NCBI GenBank assembly: GCA_041395725.1
Contig: JAWKZW010000001.1
Span: forward strand, 3,912,501 to 3,976,500
Length of the DNA stretch: 64,000 bases
Direction: 5' to 3'
Source: Gammaproteobacteria bacterium
GTDB taxonomy: Bacteria > Pseudomonadota > Gammaproteobacteria > Pseudomonadales > Pseudohongiellaceae
A program made the translations under genes and the position numbers. The notes under the pieces are model-generated. The model saw only the letters and a program-made list of their open reading frames with translations, was not told the origin of the DNA and made no database searches. Below, one piece after another: positions 32,809 to 41,749 of the stretch (positions within the stretch are counted from its first letter, which is position 1; each line of letters starts with the position of its first letter).

Positions 32809-33816
32809 ATGATGAAAAAGTATGCTGTATCTATTCTTCTGCTACTGGTATCCAGCGTCGCCTTTTCTTACGACAATGCAACGCATGTATCTGTATTGGA
32901 GTGGGACAAAAAGTGGGACAAAGTGCTAGCGCGAGCAACTGATAACTACATTGAAAAAATCAAATCAGACAAATCTGCGCTGACACCAGAAAGAGAGAGA
33001 AACGAGAAGCTAGAGGATATTCGAAGCTACATGCTCGAAAAGTTGGGATGGAATAATGTCGGTGCAACCGTAACAAACAACATCACTAAGAGCTGTGACA
33101 AATATGTACTTGATGTATTGGTAGATATTAAGGTTGGGAAAGCAAAATCTCTCGAAGCTAAAGAGAAATATATTACTTCATACAGAAACTGCATGAGAGC
33201 CGGACTAAACAAATCTCTTGGGTTGATTCAGGAAGAGATAGTTCGATTGAAATCAACTCGGAGCTCTAGATCGCCACGGAAAACACCAGCAGGTGATAGT
33301 ATGCTTATTAGGGATGATGCGCTTGATTCCTATAGAAGCAAGTATATTAAAGCCCCAGATTTTAAGGCGCTGGCTCAATCAGAGAGCGGAGCCTGGGGAT
33401 GGAGGTCAGGTCGAACATCAGAGCAGCATGCAATTCACAGTGCTTTGGCTGTATGTAGAGGTAATAACCATAAAAATGAAGGGAAATATCCCTGCAAGGT
33501 AATCAATATCAATGGGGAGTGGAAGAAGGAGGATCGTGATGAGTCCATTATTTCACATGATACTCAGCAGGACGAAGGGCAAATAATCAGCTCTAAGGCA
33601 CTCATTTCATACCTGAATGAATACAGATTGGCTTCTGAGCATAAAGCCTTTGCACAGTCACATACAGGTGCATGGTCATGGAAAAGCAGTAAATTGTCTC
33701 AAGATGACGCCACCAGTAAGGCGTTAGCTGGATGCAGGCGGAACAATTATAAATACGAAGACCAATATCCTTGCAGAATATTCAACGTAAATGATAGATG
33801 GACGGATATACGATGA
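32809..33816 (+). CDS. Exported protein with two copies of a Trp/Cys repeat domain
   Basis: A 335-aa protein with a signal peptide (MMKKYAVSILLLLVSSVAFS), a helical charged region to about residue 165, then two homologous repeats of about 65 residues. Each repeat has AxSxxGAWxW, AxxxCRxNN and YPC(K/R)xxNxNxxW, with conserved cysteine pairs that could form disulfides. GCAGGGCC lies before the ATG. The repeat resembles short stress-type or DUF4189-like modules, but I cannot name the family. Confidence 0.7.
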   Translation: MMKKYAVSILLLLVSSVAFSYDNATHVSVLEWDKKWDKVLARATDNYIEKIKSDKSALTPERERNEKLEDIRSYMLEKLGWNNVGATVTNNITKSCDKYVLDVLVDIKVGKAKSLEAKEKYITSYRNCMRAGLNKSLGLIQEEIVRLKSTRSSRSPRKTPAGDSMLIRDDALDSYRSKYIKAPDFKALAQSESGAWGWRSGRTSEQHAIHSALAVCRGNNHKNEGKYPCKVININGEWKKEDRDESIISHDTQQDEGQIISSKALISYLNEYRLASEHKAFAQSHTGAWSWKSSKLSQDDATSKALAGCRRNNYKYEDQYPCRIFNVNDRWTDIR

Positions 33817-34114
33817 ACAAACAGAACTCCAAATTTGGACGCCCAGGACAAAATACGCAAACTCCCTTGGCGAGAACGTTTTCTTAGGATCGCTGAAAAA
33901 ATGAATCTGGAGTGCTTTGCGCGATTACACTGACAACTGATCCAGGCAAGATAGAACTGTGCCTACTCAGGCCATTTCTTCCGGGCATATAATGATCTTA
34001 CTGCCACCATCAAATACCATTCATGGAACCTTATTTACGTCTGTGAAAGATTGACTCGGGTATTTTTACGCGGGGTTGCTAGGCTGATCTCTCGGTTAAC
34101 CGGAGTCACTTTGT
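33817..34114. other. Intergenic stretch with a possible gene remnant
   Basis: About 300 bp. A frame in phase with the preceding gene reads LDAQDKIRKLPWRERFLRIA then continues to a stop near 33930; this looks protein-like but has no start or homologous context I recognise. It may be a decayed gene fragment. The rest shows no clear feature. Confidence 0.3.
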
Positions 34115-34339
34115 ATGGATCAGTTATCACACAACGAACAAGACCGGGAGCTATCTACCCGCGAGGCCGCGGCGTTGCTTAACCTCTCCCCCATGACATT
34201 GAAGAAATGGCGCTGCACCCATGAGCACCCCGAATTGCCCTGGTATAAAAGGTTTGGCAAAGTGTTCCACCTCGAATCAGAGGTCACTGCTTTCCGGCAG
34301 GACAGCAACACCAACAGTCAGCAGCGTATTTTGATTTAG
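34115..34339 (+). CDS. Helix-turn-helix (AlpA/excisionase-like) protein
   Basis: A 74-aa protein with a MerR-like winged helix: LSTREAAALLNLSPMTLKKWR, then LPWYKRFGKVFHLESEVTAFRQ. This matches small AlpA/Xis-type DNA-binding proteins of mobile elements. It could serve as recombination directionality factor for the island integrase, though it lies about 6 kb from it. It converges on the C1 peptidase gene. Confidence 0.75.
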   Translation: MDQLSHNEQDRELSTREAAALLNLSPMTLKKWRCTHEHPELPWYKRFGKVFHLESEVTAFRQDSNTNSQQRILI

Positions 34340-34342
34340 TAT

Positions 34343-35053
34343 TCAGGCTATTTCCGCACAGTAGGCGTGATATAGCTGCCCGATTCCACAGTGGCCATAC
34401 GCAATCGAGACGTATCCATTATCTCCCCAATCTGACCCATAGCTGTTTTTGGCAATCCAGTAGCGATTATGATCGTCGAACCCAACCAAGCAGACGACGT
34501 GCTGAAATGAACCATTTTTGTCCTGAGGTGCGTAAATGTCACCGCCCGGCCAAGTTAAAAAATCATCTTGCGCCCACATTCCGGTGACGACCGGGTAGCC
34601 ATTGAGTATGGCTGCTCTGATCTGTTCGGCCCCCAACAATTGTCTTAGTGCAGGTGCGGGATACTGGCCCGTCACATTACATTGGGCTGGTTCCCAGGGG
34701 TAGCTACCCTGTTGAGCCAGGGGAATCATTTGTCCAGGCAGTAACTCGGCCAGCCCCCTGATAGACACACCGCTGTGACAATGGGCTTGCGCCAAGCAGG
34801 TGTGCATCCAACCGGCAGCAAGCTCAATATCCGAGGCTGTCATCGACAAACAATAGGATTCAATGACAGCGCAAAACCCGTGCGATGTGCAGCTATTGCA
34901 GGGCATTTGTACGCGCACCGGTGTAATAACACCATCCTCACGCAGATCCTTCCTGACAAAGTGCTCTGGTGAAACCGAAAATGATTTCACCGTTGGTGGT
35001 GGGGACAGCTCCTCCAGAAAGTCGGCTTTAGGGCGGCTTGCCTGAAGTTGCAT
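34343..35053 (-). CDS. C1-family (papain-like) cysteine peptidase
   Basis: A 236-aa protease with the complete papain active site: oxyanion Gln49 and nucleophile Cys55 in VQMPCNSCTSHGF, His185 in FQHVVCLVGFDD and Asn203 in YWIAKNSYGSDWGDNGY. Several extra cysteines are present. No signal peptide or propeptide of normal length is seen (mature-like VRKDLREDGVITPV begins near residue 33). The ATG overlaps the TAA of the upstream lipoprotein gene, so the two are coupled and probably act together. Function unknown. Confidence 0.85.
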   Translation of the reverse strand: MQLQASRPKADFLEELSPPPTVKSFSVSPEHFVRKDLREDGVITPVRVQMPCNSCTSHGFCAVIESYCLSMTASDIELAAGWMHTCLAQAHCHSGVSIRGLAELLPGQMIPLAQQGSYPWEPAQCNVTGQYPAPALRQLLGAEQIRAAILNGYPVVTGMWAQDDFLTWPGGDIYAPQDKNGSFQHVVCLVGFDDHNRYWIAKNSYGSDWGDNGYVSIAYGHCGIGQLYHAYCAEIA

Positions 35054-36555
35054 TAGCTGCCTTCCAGTTCTTTCAGCTTTTTCTCAGCCTCAAGTCGTTC
35101 GATTTTGGCTTTGAGGAGGCTTGTATCGGCGTTTAGCGCTTCCACAGCTTTGGCTTGGTCAGACTCGGGCTCGGGCGGTTGGAGCTTTTTCTCGGCCTCG
35201 GCGATGCCGACCAGGGCCTGCAATCGAAGCAGCTCGGCATCTAGTGCTTTTTGCTCTTCTGATGCCTTTGCGTCAGAGAGGTCTTTGTACTGGGTTGCAA
35301 TGGCATCAGCAAAGGCGTTGATGCTTTCACCGGCTGACTGTGTCTTCTCGTATCCAGCCTTTAACAGATAACCGTTTTTTGTCCACTCAGCGGAAAACTT
35401 GGCACTTTCAAAGGTCTTCGTTTTAATCGGTAGTGAGTTGACGAATCCCAGTTGCGCAATGGGGCCTTCAAGCTGCGCAATCATATTGGCCTTATTAGCA
35501 TTGCTGTCACATGCCGGTTTATTGCACGCGACCAATCGGCCCAGCGCCGGGGTTCGGTATTGAAGACTACTGGTAACAACAGGAGGTTTTTCAGTACCGA
35601 TTGTGGTGGGATCAACGCCGTAGGTATCGATGCGTTCAATCTGGAAATAGACATCCATCGCGACTTGCTGTGAATCGCCCTCAGAGATCGTTGGACTGAC
35701 CCATTTCTTTAATATCGGCAGCGGGATACGGAAAGGAGTCGCCGTTTTTACCTCATCACTACGCAAGGGCCACTGTACTTTCTGCGTATGCGATATTGGC
35801 TTGAGCAATTGCGCCAGCTTTTTCTCTTCCAGCTCTAACTGCGCTTGTTTTGCCTTGACCACTTTTTTGGCATTGGCAAATGACTGCTCAAGGTTAGGGT
35901 CTTTTCCCGGTGCCAGATCAGCAATTTGAGAGGCCAGCTGTGTAGCGAGCAGCGTTTTTTCGCTCAGCTCTTTGGTAAGGTCCTTGACAACGGTATGTTG
36001 GGCATTCGCCGCCGTCACCTGATTCTTAATGACTTCAACTCCGGCTGGAGTTTTATAGCAAGTGATTTGCGGAACACCGGGAGCAACCCCAAAGGGAGAT
36101 GGGACTGTCATTAGGGTGGCCAGGCTTTTTACTGTACCCGCTACGATTTCCAGAGACTTATCTTTAACCTCCGCGTTAATGGATTTTAACTGGAGTGTAT
36201 CTTCAAACAGCTCAACACTGGTACTGGCGTGATTGGCGAATCGCGATAGTGATGTGACATCAATGGCATACACATGTTCGATGTCCGTCTTGGAGGTAGG
36301 CGTCATGGTGATATCGGTAGCCACCTTCATTTCCGCGCCCTCGCATGAGGCAATCCGACGTTTGATTTCAATGTCGTATTGGGTAAATGGAAGCGCATAA
36401 ACAACACCGCTGGCAGGGTTATTTTTTACCTTTTTGACTTGAAGAGAACTACCGCAGCCGTTTATTAGCAAGGCAAAAACGAGAATTAATAAAGGACGGA
36501 AAAGAGAACTGCGTGCTGAACGAACTTGGTTAGATAACGGTCTTATGATGTGCAT
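35053..36555 (-). CDS. Large lipoprotein with coiled-coil segments
   Basis: A 500-aa protein with a signal sequence ending in a lipobox (LLINGC, modified Cys near residue 34) and a mature domain without a family I recognise. Coiled-coil-like, Glu/Lys/Ala-rich stretches lie at about residues 225-255 and 440-500. Paired cysteines occur in CNKPACDSN. It overlaps the C1 peptidase gene by one base. Location is likely the outer or inner membrane facing the periplasm. It could be target, anchor or partner of the peptidase. Confidence 0.7.
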   Translation of the reverse strand: MHIIRPLSNQVRSARSSLFRPLLILVFALLINGCGSSLQVKKVKNNPASGVVYALPFTQYDIEIKRRIASCEGAEMKVATDITMTPTSKTDIEHVYAIDVTSLSRFANHASTSVELFEDTLQLKSINAEVKDKSLEIVAGTVKSLATLMTVPSPFGVAPGVPQITCYKTPAGVEVIKNQVTAANAQHTVVKDLTKELSEKTLLATQLASQIADLAPGKDPNLEQSFANAKKVVKAKQAQLELEEKKLAQLLKPISHTQKVQWPLRSDEVKTATPFRIPLPILKKWVSPTISEGDSQQVAMDVYFQIERIDTYGVDPTTIGTEKPPVVTSSLQYRTPALGRLVACNKPACDSNANKANMIAQLEGPIAQLGFVNSLPIKTKTFESAKFSAEWTKNGYLLKAGYEKTQSAGESINAFADAIATQYKDLSDAKASEEQKALDAELLRLQALVGIAEAEKKLQPPEPESDQAKAVEALNADTSLLKAKIERLEAEKKLKELEGS

Positions 36556-37070
36556 TCCAGATCCCTCTTAAATGACTGTTTGGTGGGGGCGTTTCAATGT
36601 TGTTTAGTTAGATAGTACGAACTCTTATAAATACCTGAGGCCTATTATCACCGATTGATTTCTCTTTTGTATACCGATTCCCAGTGCTTTGACCATCCGG
36701 TGTATAAATCATGACCAGCTGAACCACATTATGGAACTGCTATATGTTAGCGTTGACCGTGCTTTGCCGGGTTCGCTAACCGCTCATTCCACTGCGCGGA
36801 ACTGACGCCCTCTCAATCGCTAACGCTTCGGCCCGCTGGGCGGCTGGCTTATCAGCAATACTCATTGAAGCCCTACTCAGGGGCGCTGCCCCTCGCGCTT
36901 AACCAACAGGTCAGGAGTCATCCGCACGTAAAGCGCAGACATAACTCCATAAACTTAGTGGACAAAAGGCTATGACGTCCACCACCATTTACGGTACCGA
37001 AGACAACAAGCTACTTCTCCCGCCCCCTTGCAATTAACTGATTGATAAGCCTCGCAAACCCTTGATTGGT
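36556..37070. repeat. Non-coding stretch with GC-rich element, copy A
   Basis: 515 bp without a convincing gene. From about 36768 to 36930 it carries a GC-rich, hairpin-prone element. The motifs CCGGGTTCGCTA, CGCTCAT, CTCAATCGCTAACG, GGGGCGCTGCCCCTCGCGC and GGTCAGGAG recur in the same order and orientation in copy B at about 39344-39650. The two copies bracket the HTH-GTPase gene. Confidence 0.6.
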
Positions 37071-39221
37071 TTAATTAGCCAACAATCCCTTCACGCGCTG
37101 CAACGCCAGACTCCATTCCTTTTCAATTACAGCGTTAATCTGTCTCTGCAGGTCTTTACGAGCATCTTCGTCAAACCAATCCTTGTTGCGTGTCGCGACT
37201 CGATCTTTGTATCCGCCACCTCTTCCCCATTCCTGATCGCAAGTAAACCAGAATGCTGAGTCTTGCCTTAACTCATCCTTGAAAGCTGTCTGGCCCATTA
37301 GCTGGATTTTCCTTAACAGCTCTTCGTAAGCCGAGAGAAGCAATCGCTCTGCCTGTTTCACAAGACCTTCCGCTTCCTTGTAATCAGGGTTTGCAACCAT
37401 CGTTCCGCAAAGTTCCGAGAAACCCGACACTCTTGTTCCAAGAGATGACACCGCAAGCTTCCTGGCACCAAAGCCAAGATGGTGTGAGTAACTTAGGTTA
37501 TACCACTCCCCCTCGCGACGAACCGTAGCTCTCAATGTACTAGCGTAAACAGCAGCTATCTCATGCATCAAGCTATCTTGTACATGATCGGAAACTTGGG
37601 GAACTTCAGAATTTTGGTTTATCCAAGTCTTAATCATGGTGGCAGCTTGTTGCATGACTGCCTGGACCTGCTCTTGTTCGTGGTTCCCCAGAAGAACTTC
37701 AGCACTTTCAACAATTTCGTTCATCTGCGAACAGAAATCATTGCGTAAATTAAGAATACGGCCTGCTAAGAAATCCTGTATCCTCTGAACACCATCCTGG
37801 CGCGCATCGAAAAACTCAACTGACAGGTCGTGCAACCCTAAGGAGTCCAAAGCCAGGGAAACCTGCTCGCCTTTTAACTCGTAACCCTCTTCAATCGATT
37901 CGACCATAAAGCCAGATTCGTCCTTAACAGCCATCGCTTCGTCCGACCTCGGCAGCACAACAATCGCCGCCCTACTGTGAAGCGACTTTACCCCGGTCTG
38001 AATGGCGCGCTCCAGCAAGAGCTGCGTTTCCGCTGACGGAGCATTATTAAAGCTGGAACACAGCACAGTCAGTGTATGCGAATCATCCAAATGGCTCTCC
38101 AGGTCTGCGCGGGTCGCTGTTCTATCGATACCTTTGGTATCGACAATCTCGACATCAAGATTATCAATCCCGAGCAACCGCTCTGGCACAACCACCTCCA
38201 TACGTTTTGGAAGCGAAAACTCAGGATGCCGCCCGTTATTGATCTGCTCAAACGTCTCCTTTAGCCAAACCAATGGGGGCTTCCCACATTTCGGGTCATA
38301 CCAAATATCCCGTCCGTCCCTGCGATGCAATTCCATCCTGGTCAGTATTTCGACTACCAGCTCCCTAATAGAATCGAACTCGGCTGCGAGGCCTTTTGCC
38401 TCATCACGACGAGATGAACGCTTTCCGTCAGCTTGTTTCTCTCCTCTGCGTATTCTCAGATTCGCCATATTTCGTACAGCACGTTCAATCTCCTTTGAAA
38501 TGCCTTGCGAATCACTGCTTGCAACCGTCGGTTCCGAACCTTCTGGACGAGAAGCCCTATGGATATGATCCGCAAAGTCCGACACGTCAGCCCGAATCTC
38601 CTCCTCCCCCCTGGGCTCAATCAAAATGCCGACACCCGGCCCGGTCCGCAAATGAACCTCACAGATCGTTATCCCTCCAGCTCCCGCCTCAAGTACAGAC
38701 ACGGGAAAGCCACCATCTTTTCCGGGCACTTCCAGGCCGGTCACTCGGCAAATAAAGGTCGATTTCCCGATCCCAATGCTTCCGATCATGGCGATCTTAT
38801 GTTCTCTATTGAGGATCAGATTCGCAGCCCTCTTAAGCTCATCCAGGTATTCGGACAAGCGCCGCTCAAACGCATGACGGACATCAGGCTGCCTACGAAG
38901 CTCTTCCAGTTGTTGGGCCACTTGCTCAGCCTGCCACAGAAGATCCTGCTCCTGATGATCAAGAGGAGGTCTAGACAGAATCATCCACTGCCTCGTTATG
39001 GCCTCCCCCATTTTAATTGCGGCCTCAGACCCTATTGCCCCGAGGATAGTCTGCAATTCATCCGGCGAAACATCACGGTCGCCACTCTCAACCCGGGACA
39101 AAGACGCTGGACTCCAGGTAATCTGCCTGGCCAGCTCTGCCTGCTTGATACCTGCCTGCTCCCTAAGGCGAGAGATATTTTCAGCAATCTCGCCTGCCGC
39201 CACACTGCTCTGCTCACTCAT
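37071..39221 (-). CDS. XRE-HTH / dynamin-like GTPase fusion protein
   Basis: A 716-aa protein. An XRE helix-turn-helix is at about residues 12-66 (LREQAGIKQAELARQITWSPASLSRVESG), a coiled-coil linker at 90-135, then a P-loop GTPase: Walker A GSIGIGKS (147-154), a long insert, G3 DTKG (361-364) and a possible G4-like RSDE (425-428). A helical C-terminal half follows, as in dynamin-type GTPases. The start at 39221 is supported by GAGGTCATT. The upstream 23 codons lack a site. It stands alone between repeated elements. Anti-phage defence is a reasonable hypothesis, not shown. Confidence 0.75.
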   Translation of the reverse strand: MSEQSSVAAGEIAENISRLREQAGIKQAELARQITWSPASLSRVESGDRDVSPDELQTILGAIGSEAAIKMGEAITRQWMILSRPPLDHQEQDLLWQAEQVAQQLEELRRQPDVRHAFERRLSEYLDELKRAANLILNREHKIAMIGSIGIGKSTFICRVTGLEVPGKDGGFPVSVLEAGAGGITICEVHLRTGPGVGILIEPRGEEEIRADVSDFADHIHRASRPEGSEPTVASSDSQGISKEIERAVRNMANLRIRRGEKQADGKRSSRRDEAKGLAAEFDSIRELVVEILTRMELHRRDGRDIWYDPKCGKPPLVWLKETFEQINNGRHPEFSLPKRMEVVVPERLLGIDNLDVEIVDTKGIDRTATRADLESHLDDSHTLTVLCSSFNNAPSAETQLLLERAIQTGVKSLHSRAAIVVLPRSDEAMAVKDESGFMVESIEEGYELKGEQVSLALDSLGLHDLSVEFFDARQDGVQRIQDFLAGRILNLRNDFCSQMNEIVESAEVLLGNHEQEQVQAVMQQAATMIKTWINQNSEVPQVSDHVQDSLMHEIAAVYASTLRATVRREGEWYNLSYSHHLGFGARKLAVSSLGTRVSGFSELCGTMVANPDYKEAEGLVKQAERLLLSAYEELLRKIQLMGQTAFKDELRQDSAFWFTCDQEWGRGGGYKDRVATRNKDWFDEDARKDLQRQINAVIEKEWSLALQRVKGLLAN

Positions 39222-39690
39222 AATGACCTCACAACCACTGCCATAAAAACATGACGGCATACTAGAGCATACTCTGAAACGTTTCAACAACGTTTATTAT
39301 TGATTTCATAAATGTCTGCACATATTGGCGTCTGACGGGCTTTTCCGGGTTCGCTAGACGCTCATCCCCCTTGCCGGGGGGACCGGCGCCCGCTCAATCC
39401 CTAACGCCCCAGCCCTCCGGGCTGTTTGATCGCTATTACACAATCAACGAGGGGTACCCCCCATACCTTCCCCTAATGCCCTGTAGCTTACCTGCTAAGG
39501 GGCGTTGCCCCTCGCGCCTGGCAAGTGCAAGGCTTCGCGCTTCCTCACCCGTTCAGACTCCCTCGCTTCGCTCGCTCACTTAGCTGCGGCTTCCGGTGAG
39601 CCACTGGCCATCTGCTACCCCCACGCTTCGCCAGCGGGTCAGGAGCGCAGACGGGCGCTGCGCTCGTTAAACAACAAGCGAGGAAAAATC
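39222..39690. repeat. Non-coding stretch with GC-rich element, copy B
   Basis: About 470 bp. Shares with copy A the ordered motifs CCGGGTTCGCTA, ACGCTCAT, CTCAATCCCTAACG, GGGGCGTTGCCCCTCGCGC and GGTCAGGAG, with an additional insert of about 70 bp. Short inverted repeats such as GCCCTCCGGGC are frequent. Short open frames here have no Shine-Dalgarno and are not called. The end serves as leader for the DUF6908 gene. Confidence 0.6.
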
Positions 39691-40113
39691 ATGAGAAAGA
39701 CAATTTATGAAACCAACTATGACCGGCTGATTAAGCTGGGTGTTATGACTAATGAGGGGGCTGTACCCGACCAATGTCGCCGCAGCCAGGTAGCGGGATT
39801 GATGGATTGGGTGGTCGAGCGATTACCGCATCTCGACGGTGCTTCCGGAAATGATGAAGGCATTGCAGTGTCGTTAGCGCATTACTTTGAGCAGAATGGC
39901 GATATGTGCAAAGACCCTGAAATGGTGGTGCTTATCTACCCGTCGCAGCGGATGGTGGAGGCCTTTACATTTGAAATGTCGTTACCGCCGCTCTATCAGC
40001 AAGTGTTTCCTGAGCCAGGGAAGTTCTATCCTCAGCTGCGTAAGGAACTCAATAGCTTTCTTCGGCAGTGGTTGAACAATTTGATTGATCAAGGGCATTG
40101 CCTATCAGACTGA
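39691..40113 (+). CDS. DUF6908-like protein
   Basis: A 140-aa cytoplasmic protein starting MRKTIYETNYDRLIKLGVM with a preceding GAGGAAAAATC. The central part HYFEQNGDMCKDPEMVVLIYP fits the DUF6908 pattern found on integrative elements and plasmids. No catalytic motif is visible. Function unknown; it is a common passenger of mobile elements. Confidence 0.65.
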   Translation: MRKTIYETNYDRLIKLGVMTNEGAVPDQCRRSQVAGLMDWVVERLPHLDGASGNDEGIAVSLAHYFEQNGDMCKDPEMVVLIYPSQRMVEAFTFEMSLPPLYQQVFPEPGKFYPQLRKELNSFLRQWLNNLIDQGHCLSD

Positions 40114-40322
40114 ATTCACGACGGGTAATGGTGCTACGGTGATTTTCAATGGAGCACGATCACGTGCCCTTTACCTACTTCTGAAAAATATCAATACCCT
40201 ATTGATATCAATTAGGTTTTATTATTCCTGAATTATTTTCACACACCTATGCAAAGTTTATAGATGCTGCTTTCAACTCCTATTTATACACTACTATTGA
40301 ATCAATCAAGAACTAGCAATAT

Positions 40323-40583
40323 ATGACGAACAGCAGCACTTTCTTTGCCTTAATGGCGGAATATGGGACAGGAGATATCCCTCTGGAGCAGTGTTGCGAA
40401 AAGTATTTCGGGATGAGCCTGAAAAAGGCCAGTACCCATGCCCGACATCAACAATTGCCGATTCCCGCGTACCGTGGTGGCTCCCAGAAGAGTATGTGGC
40501 TAGTCAGTGCGGTTGATTTGGCCAACCATATCGATCTACTAAAGGAAAAAGCCAAGCATGACTGGCAGCGCCTAAACTCCTAA
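40323..40583 (+). CDS. PrtN-like (pyocin activator family) regulator
   Basis: An 86-aa protein: FFALMAEYGTGDIPLEQCCEKYFGMS... SQKSMWLVSAVDLANHIDLLKEKA follows the layout of pyocin activator PrtN proteins. These are transcriptional activators in pyocin loci and are common beside integrases. It ends three bases before the integrase stop, convergent with it. It may control island genes. No clear Shine-Dalgarno is visible. Confidence 0.75.
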   Translation: MTNSSTFFALMAEYGTGDIPLEQCCEKYFGMSLKKASTHARHQQLPIPAYRGGSQKSMWLVSAVDLANHIDLLKEKAKHDWQRLNS

Positions 40584-40585
40584 CA

Positions 40586-41650
40586 TTAAGGCAGCCAGCG
40601 CCAGTTACTGTAACGATCCTTTTGCCCCAACTCTCGAAGATGCGTGTACCGCTGTAGGCACGCCCAGGATTTGTGCCCCGTCACGCTCGATACTCGCGGA
40701 ATATCCCACCCCAACTCAAACAACCAACTGGTGCACTCATGGCGCAGATCATGGAAGCGTAAATCGTCAATCTCCAAAAAATGACAAGCTCGGGTAAACG
40801 CGGCACTGACGGATTTTCCGTTATAGGGGAATATTTCCTTCTCTGTCTTCGGCTGACGCTGAATAATGCTCCAGGCCGCATCCGTCAAGAAAACCCAGGT
40901 GTCTGTTTTCTCCCTCGGGTGTTTCATCTCCCGAACAAGAACGCGCTTATTCTCTTCATCTAAATCAGGCCATTGAATCCGGCAGATTTCATCCTGTCGC
41001 CGACTGGAAAACAACGCAAATAACGTGATCTCGACCATCGGTATGCTGGCTCGGCCGTCACGGCCACTGAAGTAGTCCATCAAAGCACCTAACTCATCCA
41101 TTGAAGGACGTCGAGTACGTTGTTTGGATTTAGCCACCAGTTTTTCCTTTCGACAAAGGAAGCTCGCATCATCAATTACTTGAATATTCAAAGGAATGTC
41201 CCGTCCTATACGAACAGCCCTGAAGGCGTTGCGTAGCCAAATAAGGTCGTTATTCGCGGTAGATGCACCTGCTCCCTTCCGGCGTCTTTGGGTGATGTGT
41301 GCCACCAACTGACTAGATGTGAGATTAATGGCATCAAGGCCGGAGAATGTAGGGTGATTGATCAAATACTCAATGTGGCTAAGCTTCGAACGTCCAAATT
41401 TACTCTTTCCATCATAATCATCGCGATACCACTCCAGCACCTGCTGGACAGTCACCCCCTCATGCCTTACTTGCTCCAATACGCCAGGAACTTTCAACTC
41501 AGATTCACGCCGGGCAGCCCACTCCTTGGCGAGAGATTTTTTATCAAATGTTTCGGTTTCTGTATGAATTACCTTACCATTACGCTTTATGCGTATTTGA
41601 GCGGAGTACCTCATACCATCTTTGCGCTTTCGTGATGTAATTGTCGCCAT
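40586..41650 (-). CDS. Tyrosine-type site-specific integrase (dusA-targeting)
   Basis: A 354-aa tyrosine recombinase with an N-terminal arm-binding region (MATITSRKRKDGMRYSAQIR), a SAM-like core-binding domain and a catalytic domain. Active-site residues are the Arg in FSSRRQDEICR, Lys in REMKHPREKT, HxxR in FHDLRHECTS, His in VTGHKSW and the nucleophile Tyr in QRYTHL. It lies 99 bases from dusA and is transcribed into the island, the arrangement known for dusA-associated integrases. Confidence 0.93.
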   Translation of the reverse strand: MATITSRKRKDGMRYSAQIRIKRNGKVIHTETETFDKKSLAKEWAARRESELKVPGVLEQVRHEGVTVQQVLEWYRDDYDGKSKFGRSKLSHIEYLINHPTFSGLDAINLTSSQLVAHITQRRRKGAGASTANNDLIWLRNAFRAVRIGRDIPLNIQVIDDASFLCRKEKLVAKSKQRTRRPSMDELGALMDYFSGRDGRASIPMVEITLFALFSSRRQDEICRIQWPDLDEENKRVLVREMKHPREKTDTWVFLTDAAWSIIQRQPKTEKEIFPYNGKSVSAAFTRACHFLEIDDLRFHDLRHECTSWLFELGWDIPRVSSVTGHKSWACLQRYTHLRELGQKDRYSNWRWLP

Positions 41651-41665
41651 AATTTAATCTCTCAG

Positions 41666-41702
41666 GTGCTACCAGAATTTTGGTAGCACTTTGGTAGCAC
41701 CG
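41666..41702. repeat. Triple 9-mer repeat beside the integrase
   Basis: GTGCTACCA (41667) is inverted relative to two direct copies TGGTAGCAC (41682 and 41693). They lie between the integrase start and the dusA att core, a typical place for integrase arm sites or excisionase/operator sites. Confidence 0.6.
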
Positions 41703-41749
41703 AATACTGAAAAACGGTAAAAAACAGTATATAAAAGGGTCAAAATCAA

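Noticed and set aside
39371..39583. 70-aa frame in the GC-rich element
   Set aside because: No Shine-Dalgarno, low-complexity composition derived from repeats, and no homologous family in view.
36746..39690. Integron attC sites flanking the GTPase gene
   Set aside because: The GC-rich elements lack a clear pair of core sites with the attC layout, and no integron integrase of the IntI type is present.
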